A DNA stretch of 64,000 bases from JAWPMV01 sp038527215 (lineage in GTDB: Bacteria > Bacteroidota > Bacteroidia > J057): positions 1 to 64,000 of the forward strand of contig JBCBGC010000029.1 in NCBI GenBank assembly GCA_038527215.1, read 5' to 3'. Positions 8,188 through 18,300 of this stretch are shown here, in pieces (position 1 is the first letter of the stretch; each line of letters begins with the position of its first letter). A program made the position numbers and the translations under genes. The notes below the pieces were generated by a model. That model worked only from the letters and a program-made list of their open reading frames with translations, searched no databases and had not been told where the DNA came from.

Positions 8188-8823
8188 ATGACGAACAGGA
8201 TGGTCATTATTGGAACCGGAGGATTTGCTAAAGAACTTCTCTGGTTAGCCCGCGAATGTCGGGCACATGACGAGGCCATTCCTGAGGTTATAGGATTTTT
8301 GGCTTCTAAGACTGAGGCAACTACTTTCCAGGGATTACCCGTTCTAGGTAATGATGACTGGGCCTACCATCAATTGGATCGCGAAGTTTTTTTTACCCTG
8401 GGGATGGGGAATGCCCAACTGAGGCGAACGCTTGCCAAGCGGTACGAACAGTGGGGATTTAAGCCCGTGAGCCTTATTCATCCATCAGCGCATTATTCGA
8501 AAGCAGTAAAGATTGGAGCAGGTAGTCTCCTATGCAGCGGGGTTAAATTAACTGTAGATATTGACCTGGGCCGACATTGTTTGTTAAATTTGCAAGCCAC
8601 GGTCGGGCATGATGTAAAACTTTTCGATTATACAGTCATTCATCCCGGGGCCCATATCAGTGGGGCGTGCCAAGTGGGAGAAGCTAGCGAAATTGGCACA
8701 GGGGCAGTTCTTTTACCGGAAAGGAAAGTAGGAAAAAATTGTAGGGTAGGGGCTGGTGCAGTGGTTGTACATGATGTGCCGGATGGTTTCACGGTTATAG
8801 GAAATCCAGCCAGACCATCCTGA
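8188..8823 (+). CDS. NeuD/PglD-like sugar O- or N-acyltransferase
   Basis: A 211-aa acyltransferase of the NeuD/PglD type. Residues ~5-80 form an N-terminal Rossmann-like domain opening with VIIGTGGFAKELLWLA. Residues ~85-205 are a left-handed beta-helix of hexapeptide repeats (for example VKIGAGSLLCSG, TVGHDVKLFDYTVIHPGAHISG, VGEASEIGTGAVLLPE), ending with the typical GNPAR motif. The histidine in TVGHDV corresponds to the position used as catalytic base in this family. Substrates are usually nucleotide-linked or free amino sugars for surface glycans; here the sugar is unknown and no glycan cluster is adjacent. ATG 8188 is chosen over TTG 8182 because of the promoter spacing. Confidence 0.88.
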   Translation: MTNRMVIIGTGGFAKELLWLARECRAHDEAIPEVIGFLASKTEATTFQGLPVLGNDDWAYHQLDREVFFTLGMGNAQLRRTLAKRYEQWGFKPVSLIHPSAHYSKAVKIGAGSLLCSGVKLTVDIDLGRHCLLNLQATVGHDVKLFDYTVIHPGAHISGACQVGEASEIGTGAVLLPERKVGKNCRVGAGAVVVHDVPDGFTVIGNPARPS

Positions 8824-8914
8824 AGGTTCTTTTCTTTTTACACAACCAGAAATACACAAAAAGATTTGAATCAACTGTCAGCGAAAGCTGAAACCTTAAC
8901 CTAAAATTATTTTT

Positions 8915-9910
8915 ATGAGACAATCATTTACCCTTTTACTGGTCGCCCTGCTGGTGAGCGCAGGCAGCGTATTTGCCCAGGAAAGAGTGGCTAAGCCAGG
9001 TCCAACCCTGGAATGGCGTAGCATTATGCCAGAAGGCTTGAGCTTCCGTGCGGTTCAAGATACCTTTCTGACTGCCCTTCAGCAGTCCACTGAGGCCTGC
9101 GTAGATAGCCCCACCGTATTTGGTATCAACAACCAATGGGGAACGGTAGTAGGAAATAACGGTTACGGAGACAAAGAAAAAATTCAGACTTTCCAGTATA
9201 ATGATCAGGCTGAATTCAAATTGCTGGAATACTGGACTGTTTTCGGTGTTCGCGCGGTAGGAAACGACGGCGACCTGACTGCGGTGGTTTACGCCACCAA
9301 CGGTGATGGCAGCCCCGGTGCCTTGCTGGCCACCAGTAACCCCGTTAAAGTATCTGAAACTGCGGATTCTTTGCGGTACACTCAATTTGTATTCGCCACG
9401 CCTCCGGATGTAAATTCTCCCATTTTCCAGGCTGGTATTGATTTCAACGGCTTGTATGCTACCAATGATACCGTTGGTATGATTCACACCCGTGATGGAT
9501 GTGGAACCGGTGGATTCCTTTGGGAAAAATGGAGTGATGACCGCTGGTTCCGGGTGGATTCTGCCTGGGGTGGTCTGACCGTTGAAACCTATGGTATCGC
9601 GGTAGTAGAATTCGAAGAGTCTAGCTCTATCGACGGACTGACCGCTGAAGGCCTGACCATCTTCCCAGCTTATCCTAACCCTGCCAATGATCAGGTAAAT
9701 CTCAAATTCAACACCGTTAACTCCGGTAATGTGAACGTGAAAATTTACGGATCTGATACGCGGGTAGTAGCTACCTATCCATTGGGCATCATGGCTCCGG
9801 GAGAGCATAATTTCAAGATAGATACCCAGGCCTGGGCATCAGGGGCTTACTACTTCTCTATTGAGACGGAGGATAGCCGACTGACGAGCAAGTTTATTGT
9901 TACGAAGTAA
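8915..9910 (+). CDS. Secreted protein with T9SS type A sorting domain
   Basis: A 331-aa secreted protein. Residues 1-22 are a signal peptide ending in VFAQ. The middle part (~45-235) is beta-rich with aromatic strand ends and contains isolated cysteines (EACVDS, RDGCGTGG), compatible with a carbohydrate-binding-like jelly roll, though I recognise no named family. Residues ~245-331 are the T9SS sorting domain: IFPAYPNPANDQVNLKF, then KIYGSDTRVVA, WASGAYYFSIET and the terminal KFIVTK. It should be exported to the cell surface. A terminator follows. Confidence 0.87.
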   Translation: MRQSFTLLLVALLVSAGSVFAQERVAKPGPTLEWRSIMPEGLSFRAVQDTFLTALQQSTEACVDSPTVFGINNQWGTVVGNNGYGDKEKIQTFQYNDQAEFKLLEYWTVFGVRAVGNDGDLTAVVYATNGDGSPGALLATSNPVKVSETADSLRYTQFVFATPPDVNSPIFQAGIDFNGLYATNDTVGMIHTRDGCGTGGFLWEKWSDDRWFRVDSAWGGLTVETYGIAVVEFEESSSIDGLTAEGLTIFPAYPNPANDQVNLKFNTVNSGNVNVKIYGSDTRVVATYPLGIMAPGEHNFKIDTQAWASGAYYFSIETEDSRLTSKFIVTK

Positions 9911-9930
9911 GGCTGCTCAATCATATAGAA

Positions 9931-9963
9931 AAAGGAGTGCTCTAAGGAGCGCTCCTTTTTTTT
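9931..9963 (+). terminator. Terminator overlapping the facing gene's stop
   Basis: aaaggagtgctc pairs with gagcgctccttt around a taag loop (9931-9957), followed by a T-run to 9963. The structure is symmetric enough to act in both directions and overlaps the stop codon of the minus-strand gene ending at 9942. Confidence 0.75.
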
Positions 9964-10673
9964 ATGTCTGCCAATAGCCTGCGTGCGCGCGCTTGATAGG
10001 GAGAAGCCTGGTCGGCTAAGGCTTGCAGGAGGGGAATGGCCGAGGAGAAAGCTTGCGTATCCACATAGGCCAGGGATAAATACCATTGGATGGCTTGCCC
10101 AAAGCGTGGGTCTTTGCGTTGGTGAAGGAGCTCTAGCAGAGGAAGGGCAGCTTGAGCTTTTTGTTGCATGAGCAGCGCTACCGAGGTATAAAACTGGCTT
10201 TCATCATATCGGGACTCAGCGGGGGTCATATTTTGCCATAAAGTCACCGCCCCTGCATAATCCGCTTGCTGGTAGGCTATAGCCCCTTGCCGAAACAGAT
10301 CTAATTCCTGGGAGGTGCTGCGCAGGTTGGGGGCAGGATAGGCTTCTGCATATTGGGCCAAGAGGCTTTGGGGTGCGGGACGGGTATTTTGCCAAATGAT
10401 CCATCCCAGAGAGGCCAGCACCAGGATAGCGGCCGCAATATTTATCGGGCGGAGAAAAGGGCTGGGCCGGGGGGACGCCGCGGGTTTCAGGGATTGTTTC
10501 CAACTTAGGGTAGCAGTTTCCAGGAGGAGCCGCTGAGCGAGCTGTTGTTTTTTCAGCTCCTGCGCCAGGGCAGGTTGTTGTTTGAGGGCCTCCTGAAAGG
10601 CCTGGCTTTCTGCCTCATTCAGGTTCCCTTCCAGAAAATCCTGAACTTGATCGAATAGGTCTTTGTCGTTCAT
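9942..10673 (-). CDS. Membrane TPR protein, probable anti-sigma-like partner
   Basis: A 243-aa protein. Residues 1-65 form a short cytoplasmic helical region (DLFDQVQDFLEGNLNEAE, EALKQQPALAQELKKQ) like the start of Bacteroidota anti-sigma proteins, but without zinc-binding His/Cys. One transmembrane helix spans ~77-93 (NIAAAILVLASLGWIIW). The remainder (~100-240) consists of tetratricopeptide-type helices (FRQGAIAYQQADYAGAVTLW, AIPLLQALADQ). The gene lies 29 bp downstream of a sigma factor gene on the same strand, so sequestration of that sigma factor at the membrane is likely; the TPR part would sense in the periplasm. This is inference from layout and topology. Confidence 0.75.
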   Translation of the reverse strand: MNDKDLFDQVQDFLEGNLNEAESQAFQEALKQQPALAQELKKQQLAQRLLLETATLSWKQSLKPAASPRPSPFLRPINIAAAILVLASLGWIIWQNTRPAPQSLLAQYAEAYPAPNLRSTSQELDLFRQGAIAYQQADYAGAVTLWQNMTPAESRYDESQFYTSVALLMQQKAQAALPLLELLHQRKDPRFGQAIQWYLSLAYVDTQAFSSAIPLLQALADQASPYQARARRLLADIKKRSAP

Positions 10674-10702
10674 GATAGAGCCGTGTCGTCAATTAGCGTG
10701 TA

Positions 10703-11323
10703 TCAAGTTTTTAGCCATTGCTCCCAACCTGGCTGGTTCTCCAGCAAGTTGAGCAATTTTTTCAGGCAGAGGCGTTTCTTCTTACGAGCTACCCCTTCGG
10801 ACTTATAGCCTAGTTCCGAGGCGATTTCCTGCATGCTGTAACTGAGCTGCCACATTTCCATCACCTTTCGGCATTTGCCATCCAGCGTATCCAATAGACT
10901 TTCCAGCAGGGCGCTCTGGTCTTTTTCCATAAGCAAGATATCCGGCTTTTCGCCTTCTTCCGTGGGCTGATCCCAATGCTCGGGCATGCTTCCTTCCCGC
11001 TGAATCTTTTGGAACCGCTTAAACCAAAGGTTTTTGCAAATCCCAAAAAGATAGCCTGTCAGACTCCCACTCCCCTGATAATTTCCCGTCCGCACGGCCA
11101 GGATCAAATTCCGGATGCCATCCTGAAAAATATCTTCAGCGTCTTCCATGGTCCCTTTGCGGACCTGAACAAACTGGAAGACCTGCTCCCGGCATCGATG
11201 CTCATAGTACAGGTAGTTCATCACTTCTTCCAACTGGCGACCACCTTTTTCAATAGCAGCGATCATCTGGGAATCGGTGTAGCCTGCACCGCCTGATTTT
11301 CTATGTAGTGCCCTGATTTTCAA
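10703..11323 (-). CDS. Sigma-70 family (ECF-type) RNA polymerase sigma factor
   Basis: A sigma factor with region 2 at about residues 25-105 (FVQVRKGTMEDAEDIFQDGI, LTGYLFGICKNLWFKRF) and region 4 at about 135-195 (LLDTLDGKCRKVMEMW, YSMQEIASELGYKSEGVARKKK). It would redirect RNA polymerase to a small regulon. The start is uncertain: an ATG at 11374 lies inside a palindrome and adds an unusual hydrophobic stretch; TTG 11323 gives a normal family length of 206 aa; ATG 11266 would clip the first helix. It sits divergently from a TPR-CHAT gene and upstream of a TPR membrane protein, suggesting a three-gene regulatory unit. Confidence 0.88.
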   Translation of the reverse strand: MKIRALHRKSGGAGYTDSQMIAAIEKGGRQLEEVMNYLYYEHRCREQVFQFVQVRKGTMEDAEDIFQDGIRNLILAVRTGNYQGSGSLTGYLFGICKNLWFKRFQKIQREGSMPEHWDQPTEEGEKPDILLMEKDQSALLESLLDTLDGKCRKVMEMWQLSYSMQEIASELGYKSEGVARKKKRLCLKKLLNLLENQPGWEQWLKT

Positions 11324-11346
11324 AAACGTTACCCTTGGTAGAAAAA

Positions 11347-11374
11347 ATGCGCAACTGTAAAGGAAGTTGCGCAT
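11347..11374. promoter_or_regulatory. Palindrome between the sigma factor and TPR-CHAT genes
   Basis: atgcgcaac (11347-11355) pairs perfectly with gttgcgcat (11366-11374) around a 10-nt spacer, in the divergent intergenic region. It could be an operator for both genes or an RNA hairpin in a 5' leader. Confidence 0.45.
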
Positions 11375-11418
11375 GGAGTTTCAAATTAGGAAAATTATGT
11401 TGTACCATTACTAGCGTT

Positions 11419-14400
11419 ATGCAGCGAAATAATCCTTTCCGTGCAGGTTGGGCACAATTTTCCCGCTTTTTTGCCTTCGCTTTCCTCTTTTTGGGGATGG
11501 ATTTTCTGGTCCCTGTAAGGGCCCAGACCTGGTTGAACGATAGCCTACAGGCTGCGCAAACCTACCACCTGGCCGATTCCCTGACCAACCTCGGACAATT
11601 TCAGCAAGCCCTGGAAACCGCGACCGCTGCCCAGGCGCAATTTGAAGGGCTTGGCCTGGTCAAACCAGCCATCATGGCTGAAAACCTGCAAGCCATTCTT
11701 CAGCTTAGGCTGGGAAATATGACTGCTGCTAAAGCCAGCTTTTTACAGCTGCAACAAGCCTTCGAAGGGGCTGCTGATGAAGATGAGTTGCTGACGGAGA
11801 AAGCCGTTTTTTACAACTACTACGGCAATTATTTTAACAGTTTCAATCGCTTCGATTCTGCCCTGCAATGCTTCGGGAAAGCCTACGAGTTAGAACGCCA
11901 GCTACCCGTTCTCAATGCCTTCAACCATGTCATGACCCTCAATAACCTGGGCGGTACCTATAATAATCGGGGAGACTATGCCGAAGGGCTGCATTACCTG
12001 GGACTAGCCTTAGCCTTGGCCCTGGATTCCCTGCCAGACCAGCCTACCTTTCATAGCGTTCTGATGCGCAATAAAGCCTTTGCCCTAAACAAGCTAGGCG
12101 AACATCGTCGGGCTATTCTGGAGTATGAACAAGCGATAGGCATGGAGGAAAAAATGCTCGGCCCCGGGCATCCCAACCTTGCCGTCGGCTATTCTAACCT
12201 TGCGCCTTCCTATGCGGCCATCGGCAGGCCGGACACGGCTTTGGTCCTCTTGAAAAAAGCGCTCATAATTTTTGAAGGACTGCTGGGACGAGATCATGTT
12301 CGTACTGCGATTTCCTATGCCAACCTGGGAAATATGTACCAACGATTGGGATACTTGGATAGCGCCTTTCAACAGCATCAGATCAGTCTGGAAATAAAAA
12401 AAGAGCTGTTGCCTGATCCTCACGCCACCCTGGCCAGCTCTTATGCTAATCTGGCTTCCCTATACGTGGCCTGGGACCAACCCCAACCTGCGATCGGCTA
12501 CTTTAAAGAAGCTCAGCGCATGTTTGAAGCCATTTACCCTCAGGGGCATCCTTCCCGCACGCAAATAGAATGGGAGCTTGCCCAGCTTTTTTGGGAGGAG
12601 GAAGCAGATTCCTTAGCCTTGGTTTGGAACGAAAAAACCCTGACAGGAGCGGGGGTAAGCGTAGAAAAAGGGCAGGTGCTTTTTGCCGAAAAAGTCATTC
12701 TCTCCGGTCTGCCAAAAGTGCTCTACCAACGGGCCCGGCTGGCCTTGGGACGAACCCCCAACTGGTCCCTGGCTCAAGGTGAAGAAGCGCTCCAATGGCT
12801 ACAGGCTTGCGATGAAGCCATTCGTCGGAAACGACTGGCTTATCTGGCGGCCGCTGACCGGCAAGGGCTCAATGCCGGGGTACGCCAGGCTTATTATCTG
12901 GGCCAAAGAATCTGTTTTGGGTTATTCGAAAAAACGAGCGATAAGGCCTGGTTAGAAGCGGCCTTTCTTTGGGGGGAGAAAAGCAAAAGCCTCATGATGT
13001 TGGAGAGCTATCGTCGGCAGAAAGTCTATCAAATAGGGGGATTGTCTCTAGAAGCCATTGAGCAGGAAAAAGCCTTGAAACTAGACCTGAACAGATTGGA
13101 GCGCCAATGGATAAGCCAGAAGGGTTCCTCGGAGGAGCAAAATGAGCTTTGGAATAAGATTTTACAGCAGCGAAAATCTCTCGAAAGCTGGCAAGAGCAG
13201 GTGAAAATCCAATATCCTTCCTACCATCAATTAGTGTATGGAGGGGAACCCCTCTCCATTGAAGAGTTGCGGGGACGCCTCGATCAGGACCAGGCGTTGC
13301 TTTCTTATGCCTGGGATGGGGCTTCGGTCTATGCTTACCTGATCCAACAAGATGGTCTGGAGGCTTTTTCCCTGCAAATGCCAGACAGTCTCCGAGCCGG
13401 ACCGGGAAAATTCCTGCGGACCATATGTGATTATTTTGAAAGGGGAGAGGGTGGGGCCGATGCTTACCAGGAAGCCCTATCCTCCTACCAGGAACAAGCC
13501 CGGGCTTGGTATCAGGCTCTGTGGCAACCTCTTGAGCCTTATTTACCTGCCAGGGTTGCCATCATTCCTGACCGGGGCCTGGTGTACCTTCCTTTTGAAG
13601 CCTTGCTTTCGGCTTCGCCCGGTGAAACTGCGTTGAACCAATGGCCCTTTTTGGCTCGGGATTATGCCATCAGTTACCAATACTCGGCCAGTCTATGGGG
13701 GGAAGGACAACAACGCGGGCAGGCCATGCCTTCCTCTTTATTAGGCGTTGCGCCTTCCTTTCCGGGAGGAGAGGGGGGAAGACGAGATTGGACCCCGCTG
13801 ACTTTCAACCAACCGGAAGTAGCCAAAGTATTGTCCTTGTTTCCAGGCAAAGCCTTGGTAGGGTCTGAGGCGATGATTTCTCAGTTTTTGGCCCATGCCC
13901 CAGCAAGTGGGATCATCCATATTGCCACCCACGCCCAGATACACGATGTGGAAACAGAAAAAAGCTATCTCGCTTTTGGAGATCGTGAAGGAGAAGGGAT
14001 TGAACCGCTTTACGTACGGGACATTTACCAGCTTCAACTGGCGGCGCAAATGGTGGTCCTCAGTGCCTGCCGCAGTGGATGGGGACAGATCGAAGAAGGA
14101 GAGGGGTTGATCAGTTTGTCCAGGGCCTTCCATCTGGCAGGGGCGGAAAGCTTGATACATAGCCTTTGGCAGATTGATGACGCCAAAACCGCAGAATTGA
14201 TGGCCTTATTTTATCAGAACCTCAAGCTGGGCATGAACAAAGACGTGGCTTTACAACAAGCTCGCTTAACTTTTCTGAGCCAACAAGATGCCTACCATGC
14301 CCATCCTTTTTTCTGGTCCGCCTTCCAGCCATCAGGCAATATGCACCCCCTGAACCTCTCCGGGTCCTTTTCCTATGGGTGGGTGGGCTTGATCAGTTTG

Positions 14401-14448
14401 TTGGTGCTGGTGGCGGGAGGATGGTGGTGGAAAAAAAGCCAGGCTTAG
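11419..14448 (+). CDS. Secreted TPR-CHAT protein (caspase-like fold)
   Basis: A 1009-aa protein when started at ATG 11419, which gives a signal peptide ending in VRAQ; the upstream in-frame ATG would bury it. Residues ~40-430 contain tandem tetratricopeptide repeats of the kinesin-light-chain style (ALQCFGKAYELERQ, LNNLGGTYNNRGDYAEG, GHPNLAVGYSNLAPSY). A helical linker follows. Residues ~700-965 form a CHAT domain, a caspase/separase-like peptidase fold, with the catalytic dyad apparently intact: H838 in HIATHAQ and C884 in VLSACRSG. A C-terminal transmembrane segment precedes WWWKKSQA. In other systems TPR-CHAT proteins cleave specific partners on activation; the substrate here is unknown. 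It is divergent from a sigma/anti-sigma-like pair. Confidence 0.85.
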   Translation: MQRNNPFRAGWAQFSRFFAFAFLFLGMDFLVPVRAQTWLNDSLQAAQTYHLADSLTNLGQFQQALETATAAQAQFEGLGLVKPAIMAENLQAILQLRLGNMTAAKASFLQLQQAFEGAADEDELLTEKAVFYNYYGNYFNSFNRFDSALQCFGKAYELERQLPVLNAFNHVMTLNNLGGTYNNRGDYAEGLHYLGLALALALDSLPDQPTFHSVLMRNKAFALNKLGEHRRAILEYEQAIGMEEKMLGPGHPNLAVGYSNLAPSYAAIGRPDTALVLLKKALIIFEGLLGRDHVRTAISYANLGNMYQRLGYLDSAFQQHQISLEIKKELLPDPHATLASSYANLASLYVAWDQPQPAIGYFKEAQRMFEAIYPQGHPSRTQIEWELAQLFWEEEADSLALVWNEKTLTGAGVSVEKGQVLFAEKVILSGLPKVLYQRARLALGRTPNWSLAQGEEALQWLQACDEAIRRKRLAYLAAADRQGLNAGVRQAYYLGQRICFGLFEKTSDKAWLEAAFLWGEKSKSLMMLESYRRQKVYQIGGLSLEAIEQEKALKLDLNRLERQWISQKGSSEEQNELWNKILQQRKSLESWQEQVKIQYPSYHQLVYGGEPLSIEELRGRLDQDQALLSYAWDGASVYAYLIQQDGLEAFSLQMPDSLRAGPGKFLRTICDYFERGEGGADAYQEALSSYQEQARAWYQALWQPLEPYLPARVAIIPDRGLVYLPFEALLSASPGETALNQWPFLARDYAISYQYSASLWGEGQQRGQAMPSSLLGVAPSFPGGEGGRRDWTPLTFNQPEVAKVLSLFPGKALVGSEAMISQFLAHAPASGIIHIATHAQIHDVETEKSYLAFGDREGEGIEPLYVRDIYQLQLAAQMVVLSACRSGWGQIEEGEGLISLSRAFHLAGAESLIHSLWQIDDAKTAELMALFYQNLKLGMNKDVALQQARLTFLSQQDAYHAHPFFWSAFQPSGNMHPLNLSGSFSYGWVGLISLLVLVAGGWWWKKSQA

Positions 14449-14939
14449 GCCTCTTCTTCCATTTCTTTGACCATTTGCATGACCTTTACCTTTAATTCTT
14501 CCTTATAGGTGTCCAGTCGCTCCGCTACGGTTTGGTCCTGGCTCCCGATAATCTGAGCCGCCAAAATACCGGCATTTTTCCCCCCGTTCAGGGCTACGGT
14601 AGCTACCGGAACCCCTGAAGGCATTTGCAGGATGGATAAGACCGAATCCCATCCGTCAATGGAATTAGAAGACTTGACCGGCACCCCAATCACGGGTAGC
14701 GTAGTGAGGGAAGCAACCATCCCAGGCAAATGAGCGGCCCCGCCTGCGCCCGCAATCACCACCTTGAGCCCGCGCTTACGCGCGCTTTGGGCGTATTCGA
14801 CCATGCGTTCCGGGGTGCGATGAGCTGAAACCACGGTCATTTCATAGGGGATACCCAATAAGTCCAGCATTTCGGCAGCGCCGGACATGACTGGGAGATC
14901 AGATTTACTCCCCATGATGATGCCTACGGATGGATTCAT
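14445..14939 (-). CDS. purE: 5-(carboxyamino)imidazole ribonucleotide mutase
   Basis: A 164-aa cytoplasmic enzyme of purine synthesis that converts N5-CAIR to CAIR. It shows the class I PurE signatures: GIIMGSKSDLPVM, the SAHRTPERM loop that binds the substrate phosphate, AGAGGAAHLPGMVAS and PVIGVPV. Length fits the family. No purK is next to it. Its stop codon overlaps the stop of the TPR-CHAT gene by 4 bp in convergent orientation. The 363 bp upstream separate it from the next gene, so it is probably transcribed alone. Confidence 0.96.
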   Translation of the reverse strand: MNPSVGIIMGSKSDLPVMSGAAEMLDLLGIPYEMTVVSAHRTPERMVEYAQSARKRGLKVVIAGAGGAAHLPGMVASLTTLPVIGVPVKSSNSIDGWDSVLSILQMPSGVPVATVALNGGKNAGILAAQIIGSQDQTVAERLDTYKEELKVKVMQMVKEMEEEA

Positions 14940-15302
14940 ACTTAATCTGTGACGGATAAAAAGGAGGGCTGAAATTAACAGGAAGGGACGGAAAAGGCAA
15001 TCGGATGAATTTTCTTGAAAAAAATCTGCCCCAATTTTTTCTGTTTCATTTCCAGCTAGCTTGGGGAAAATCTTACGTTTTTTGTTAGCTGAAATTTAGA
15101 GAGGAGTAGAAATGGGGCTTGCAGAGAATAATCAGGGTTCCAGGGGCTTACCTTTTTTATCTTAAACTTGTTTTAAAAGTCGTAATATTTCGAAAAAATG
15201 AGGCAAAATGCCTTTTTGTAGATGCGGCTTAACGGCTTGCTAATCAGGCGGTAATTTATTAATTAAGGGCTCCACACTACGTTTTTCCCTACGGCAACCA
15301 CC
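14940..15302. other. Divergent intergenic region
   Basis: 363 bp between purE and the first large surface protein, AT-rich. It must contain both promoters. tacgtttt near 15278 is one base off the TAnnTTTG box but lacks a well-placed TTG. No open frame, hairpin or RNA gene is recognised. Confidence 0.45.
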
Positions 15303-18300
15303 ATGAAACTGCGCTACCTACCCCTGGCCTGGATTTTCCTTTCCATGAGCCTGGCCGACCTGGCCGCTTCGCATATAGAAGGCTTTACGCTGCGATATGA
15401 ATGTGTCAACAACTGTGTGTACCGCTTTTATTTCGGGCGGTACTATGAGTGCTCCGCTCCCGCCATAGGCTTTACCCCGCCTTTTGATCCGAATTCCCCT
15501 ATAAACTATCCATCTGCAAGCCTGTTTTTTTCTACGGGACCCGCCAACCAGGGGCCAAACTGTGGGCAACCCACCAAACTTGGCTCAGGCCTTGCTGCCT
15601 GGCTGGAGGTTTCACCTTTATGTCCTTCGGTCAACACCACCTGCAACTCGACCTTACCGGCACCCCTGGCTTATCCCGGCTATGTCTATGTGGAGGAATA
15701 CCTGGATTATGATATGTGTGGGATAAACTGTGATTGGGTGCGGGTCTCCCACATTTCCTGCTGTCGGGGGGTGGGCTACACCAATCCTTTGAATGGCACG
15801 TCAGAAGCCATCCATATTGCGATGGACATGAATGTGCAAGCCGGCTTATGCAATCACAGCCCGATTGATACGGTACAACAAACCGCTTTCATCTGTGATG
15901 GCCAAACGAGTATCCTGGAATATGGCATGATGGATCCGGATGGAGACTCCCTGGTGTATTATCTGGGAGACTGCACACGGGATAGCCTGAGTTCGCTCAA
16001 CTATGCTCCAGGCTACAGTGGAATCCAGCCTTTGGGGCAAGACTGGCAAGTGGAGTTGGATAGTGCTACTGGCCGTCTGACGGTAGTGCCTGCACCTGGC
16101 GGTTTGGAAAAAGTCAATATTTGCGTTTATACAAATGAGTATCGTAATGATTCCCTGATCAGCCGCTATGTCCGCGACCTAACGATTCGGGTTTTGGACT
16201 GTGGAACTCAACTATATCCCTCCTTTGATAGCCTCTTATCCCTAAGTGGAGGCAGTTTTCAACAGGACACCTTCTCCACGCTCTGTGGAGAGATTCCCCT
16301 GGCGTTGAGTTGGTTGGTGAATGACCCTAACCCCACCGATACCTTACAAGCAGGCTTGCGACTGACAGCGAGTGATCCTCTGCCCGGGGGCCTTACTCTT
16401 ACTTCCACTGGGGTAAACCCCATGGTGGTGGAATTAGCCGGCTCCCCAGATTCAGCCGGGATGGGAAAATCCTATTCGCTCCTGCTGGAAGCCTGGGACC
16501 ATGCCTGCCCGGTCAACGGGATGGGGTATTTACCGATTACCCTGGATATCGGTCCCAGCTGCCTCAATCCCTTGATCGCCTATCCCAGTTGTACAGATTC
16601 CTCAGGCATCATAGATTTATCGCCGGCCGGGGCTTTTGCCAACCCCGTATCTATCCTATGGAGCACGGGAGATACCACCACTGTAATCAATAACCTACCT
16701 CCGGGTATTTACTGGGTAAGTCTGACGGATTCGCTCGGCAATACCCTGGCCGATACCTTTGACCTCAATACGAACGATCTGCAACTGGTGAGCAGCCAGC
16801 AGGCTCCCGGATGTAACCTTTCCGATGGGAGTATTTCGCTTAGTGTAAGCGGAGGAACGGCTCCCTACAGCTTTGGCTGGACGACCGGAGATACTATGGC
16901 TTCTGTCCAAAACCTGCCCGAAGGAGGCTATGGGGTTGACATCCTGGACGCCAATCAATGCCTCTTACACACCGTTTTTGTGCTGTCCTCCGATGATTCC
17001 TGCCTGAATCAGATTTCAGGGACGGTTTACCACGATCTCAACCTCAATTGCCAGATGGATCCCGGCGAATTTCCTGTACCCAATACCCTGGTCATGGACC
17101 AGTTGGGCAATGGGATATTCACGGATGCCGCCGGACAATATGAACTCGGCGTAGGGATGGGTACCACCACCCTTGGGGTTTACCTTCCCCCTGGCATGGT
17201 GAGCTTTTGTCCCGGGGGAGGCACCGTGACGGTGAATTTTGCCTCTTTAGGGAATGTACAATCCGGACTGGATTTTTCCCTGGAATCGGATAGTACCCAG
17301 GATTTAGCGGTGAATGTAGCGCCGCTTGCCACGGCATTTGATACCAGCCTGAGCTGGTTTCAAGCCGTGAATTTTTCCTACGTTCCCCTGGCGGCTAAGG
17401 TCCAGGCGCAAAGCGACTCGCTTCTCAACCTGGTGGTGGATACAGCCTATCCTCTCTATGATACCTTCTATGCCAGTACCCAGACGTATGAATGGGACAT
17501 GGACACCCTGGATCCCTACCAGGCAGTTTGGCATCCTGTGCCCATTGGCCCGTCGAGTTTTGCCACTCCTGGAGATACCGCCTGGTTGAGATATGTCATC
17601 CTGCCCCTGTCTTCGGACAGCGCGCCGGAGAACAACTACGATTCCGTCGGCATAGAAATCCTGGCTTCTTATGATCCCAACGATAAGTTGGTTACCCCCC
17701 GGGGGATCGGACCGGAGGGCTTTATCCAGGCCAAAGATAGCCTGCTTCAGTATACCATTCGCTTTCAAAATACCGGGACCGCACCAGCTACCTATGTGCA
17801 AATTCGAGATACCTTACCTGCTACCCTGAATCCGTTTACCCTGAAAATGCTCGGCGGCTCCCATCCCTATACCGCCAAAGTGGTAGATGGACATATCCTG
17901 GAGGTAACCCATTCGAATATTTTCTTGCCGGATTCGCTGTCCGATCCATTGGGGAGCCAGGGCTTCATTGCCTTTACGGTCCGGCTACACCCTAACCTGC
18001 CCATGGGCACAGAAATCCGCAACCGGGCGGGTATTTATTTCGATTTCAATGCGCCGGTGATCACCAACTATGCCTTGAATACCTTGTATCAGCCACCGGA
18101 ATTGAGCTTGCAAAGTCCAGATAGTTTGTGCGAAGGTGATCTGGTGCCAGCCTTTATCACCACGCCCGGGATGCCGCCTTATTTGTATAGTTGGCAGGAT
18201 GGCAGCACCTTTCAGGATTCTGCGCTTTTTCATCAAATTCCCGCTACTCAGTCAGGTTGGTATGTGGTCCGTGCAACAGATGCCTTTGGTTTTGAAGCTG

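Noticed and set aside
8936..9808. 290-codon minus-strand open frame
   Set aside because: It is antisense to a T9SS cargo gene with signal peptide and sorting domain; the antisense protein has no recognisable features.
11324..11374. Extension of the sigma factor to ATG 11374
   Set aside because: The added stretch is hydrophobic, lies partly inside a perfect palindrome and lengthens the protein beyond the family norm.
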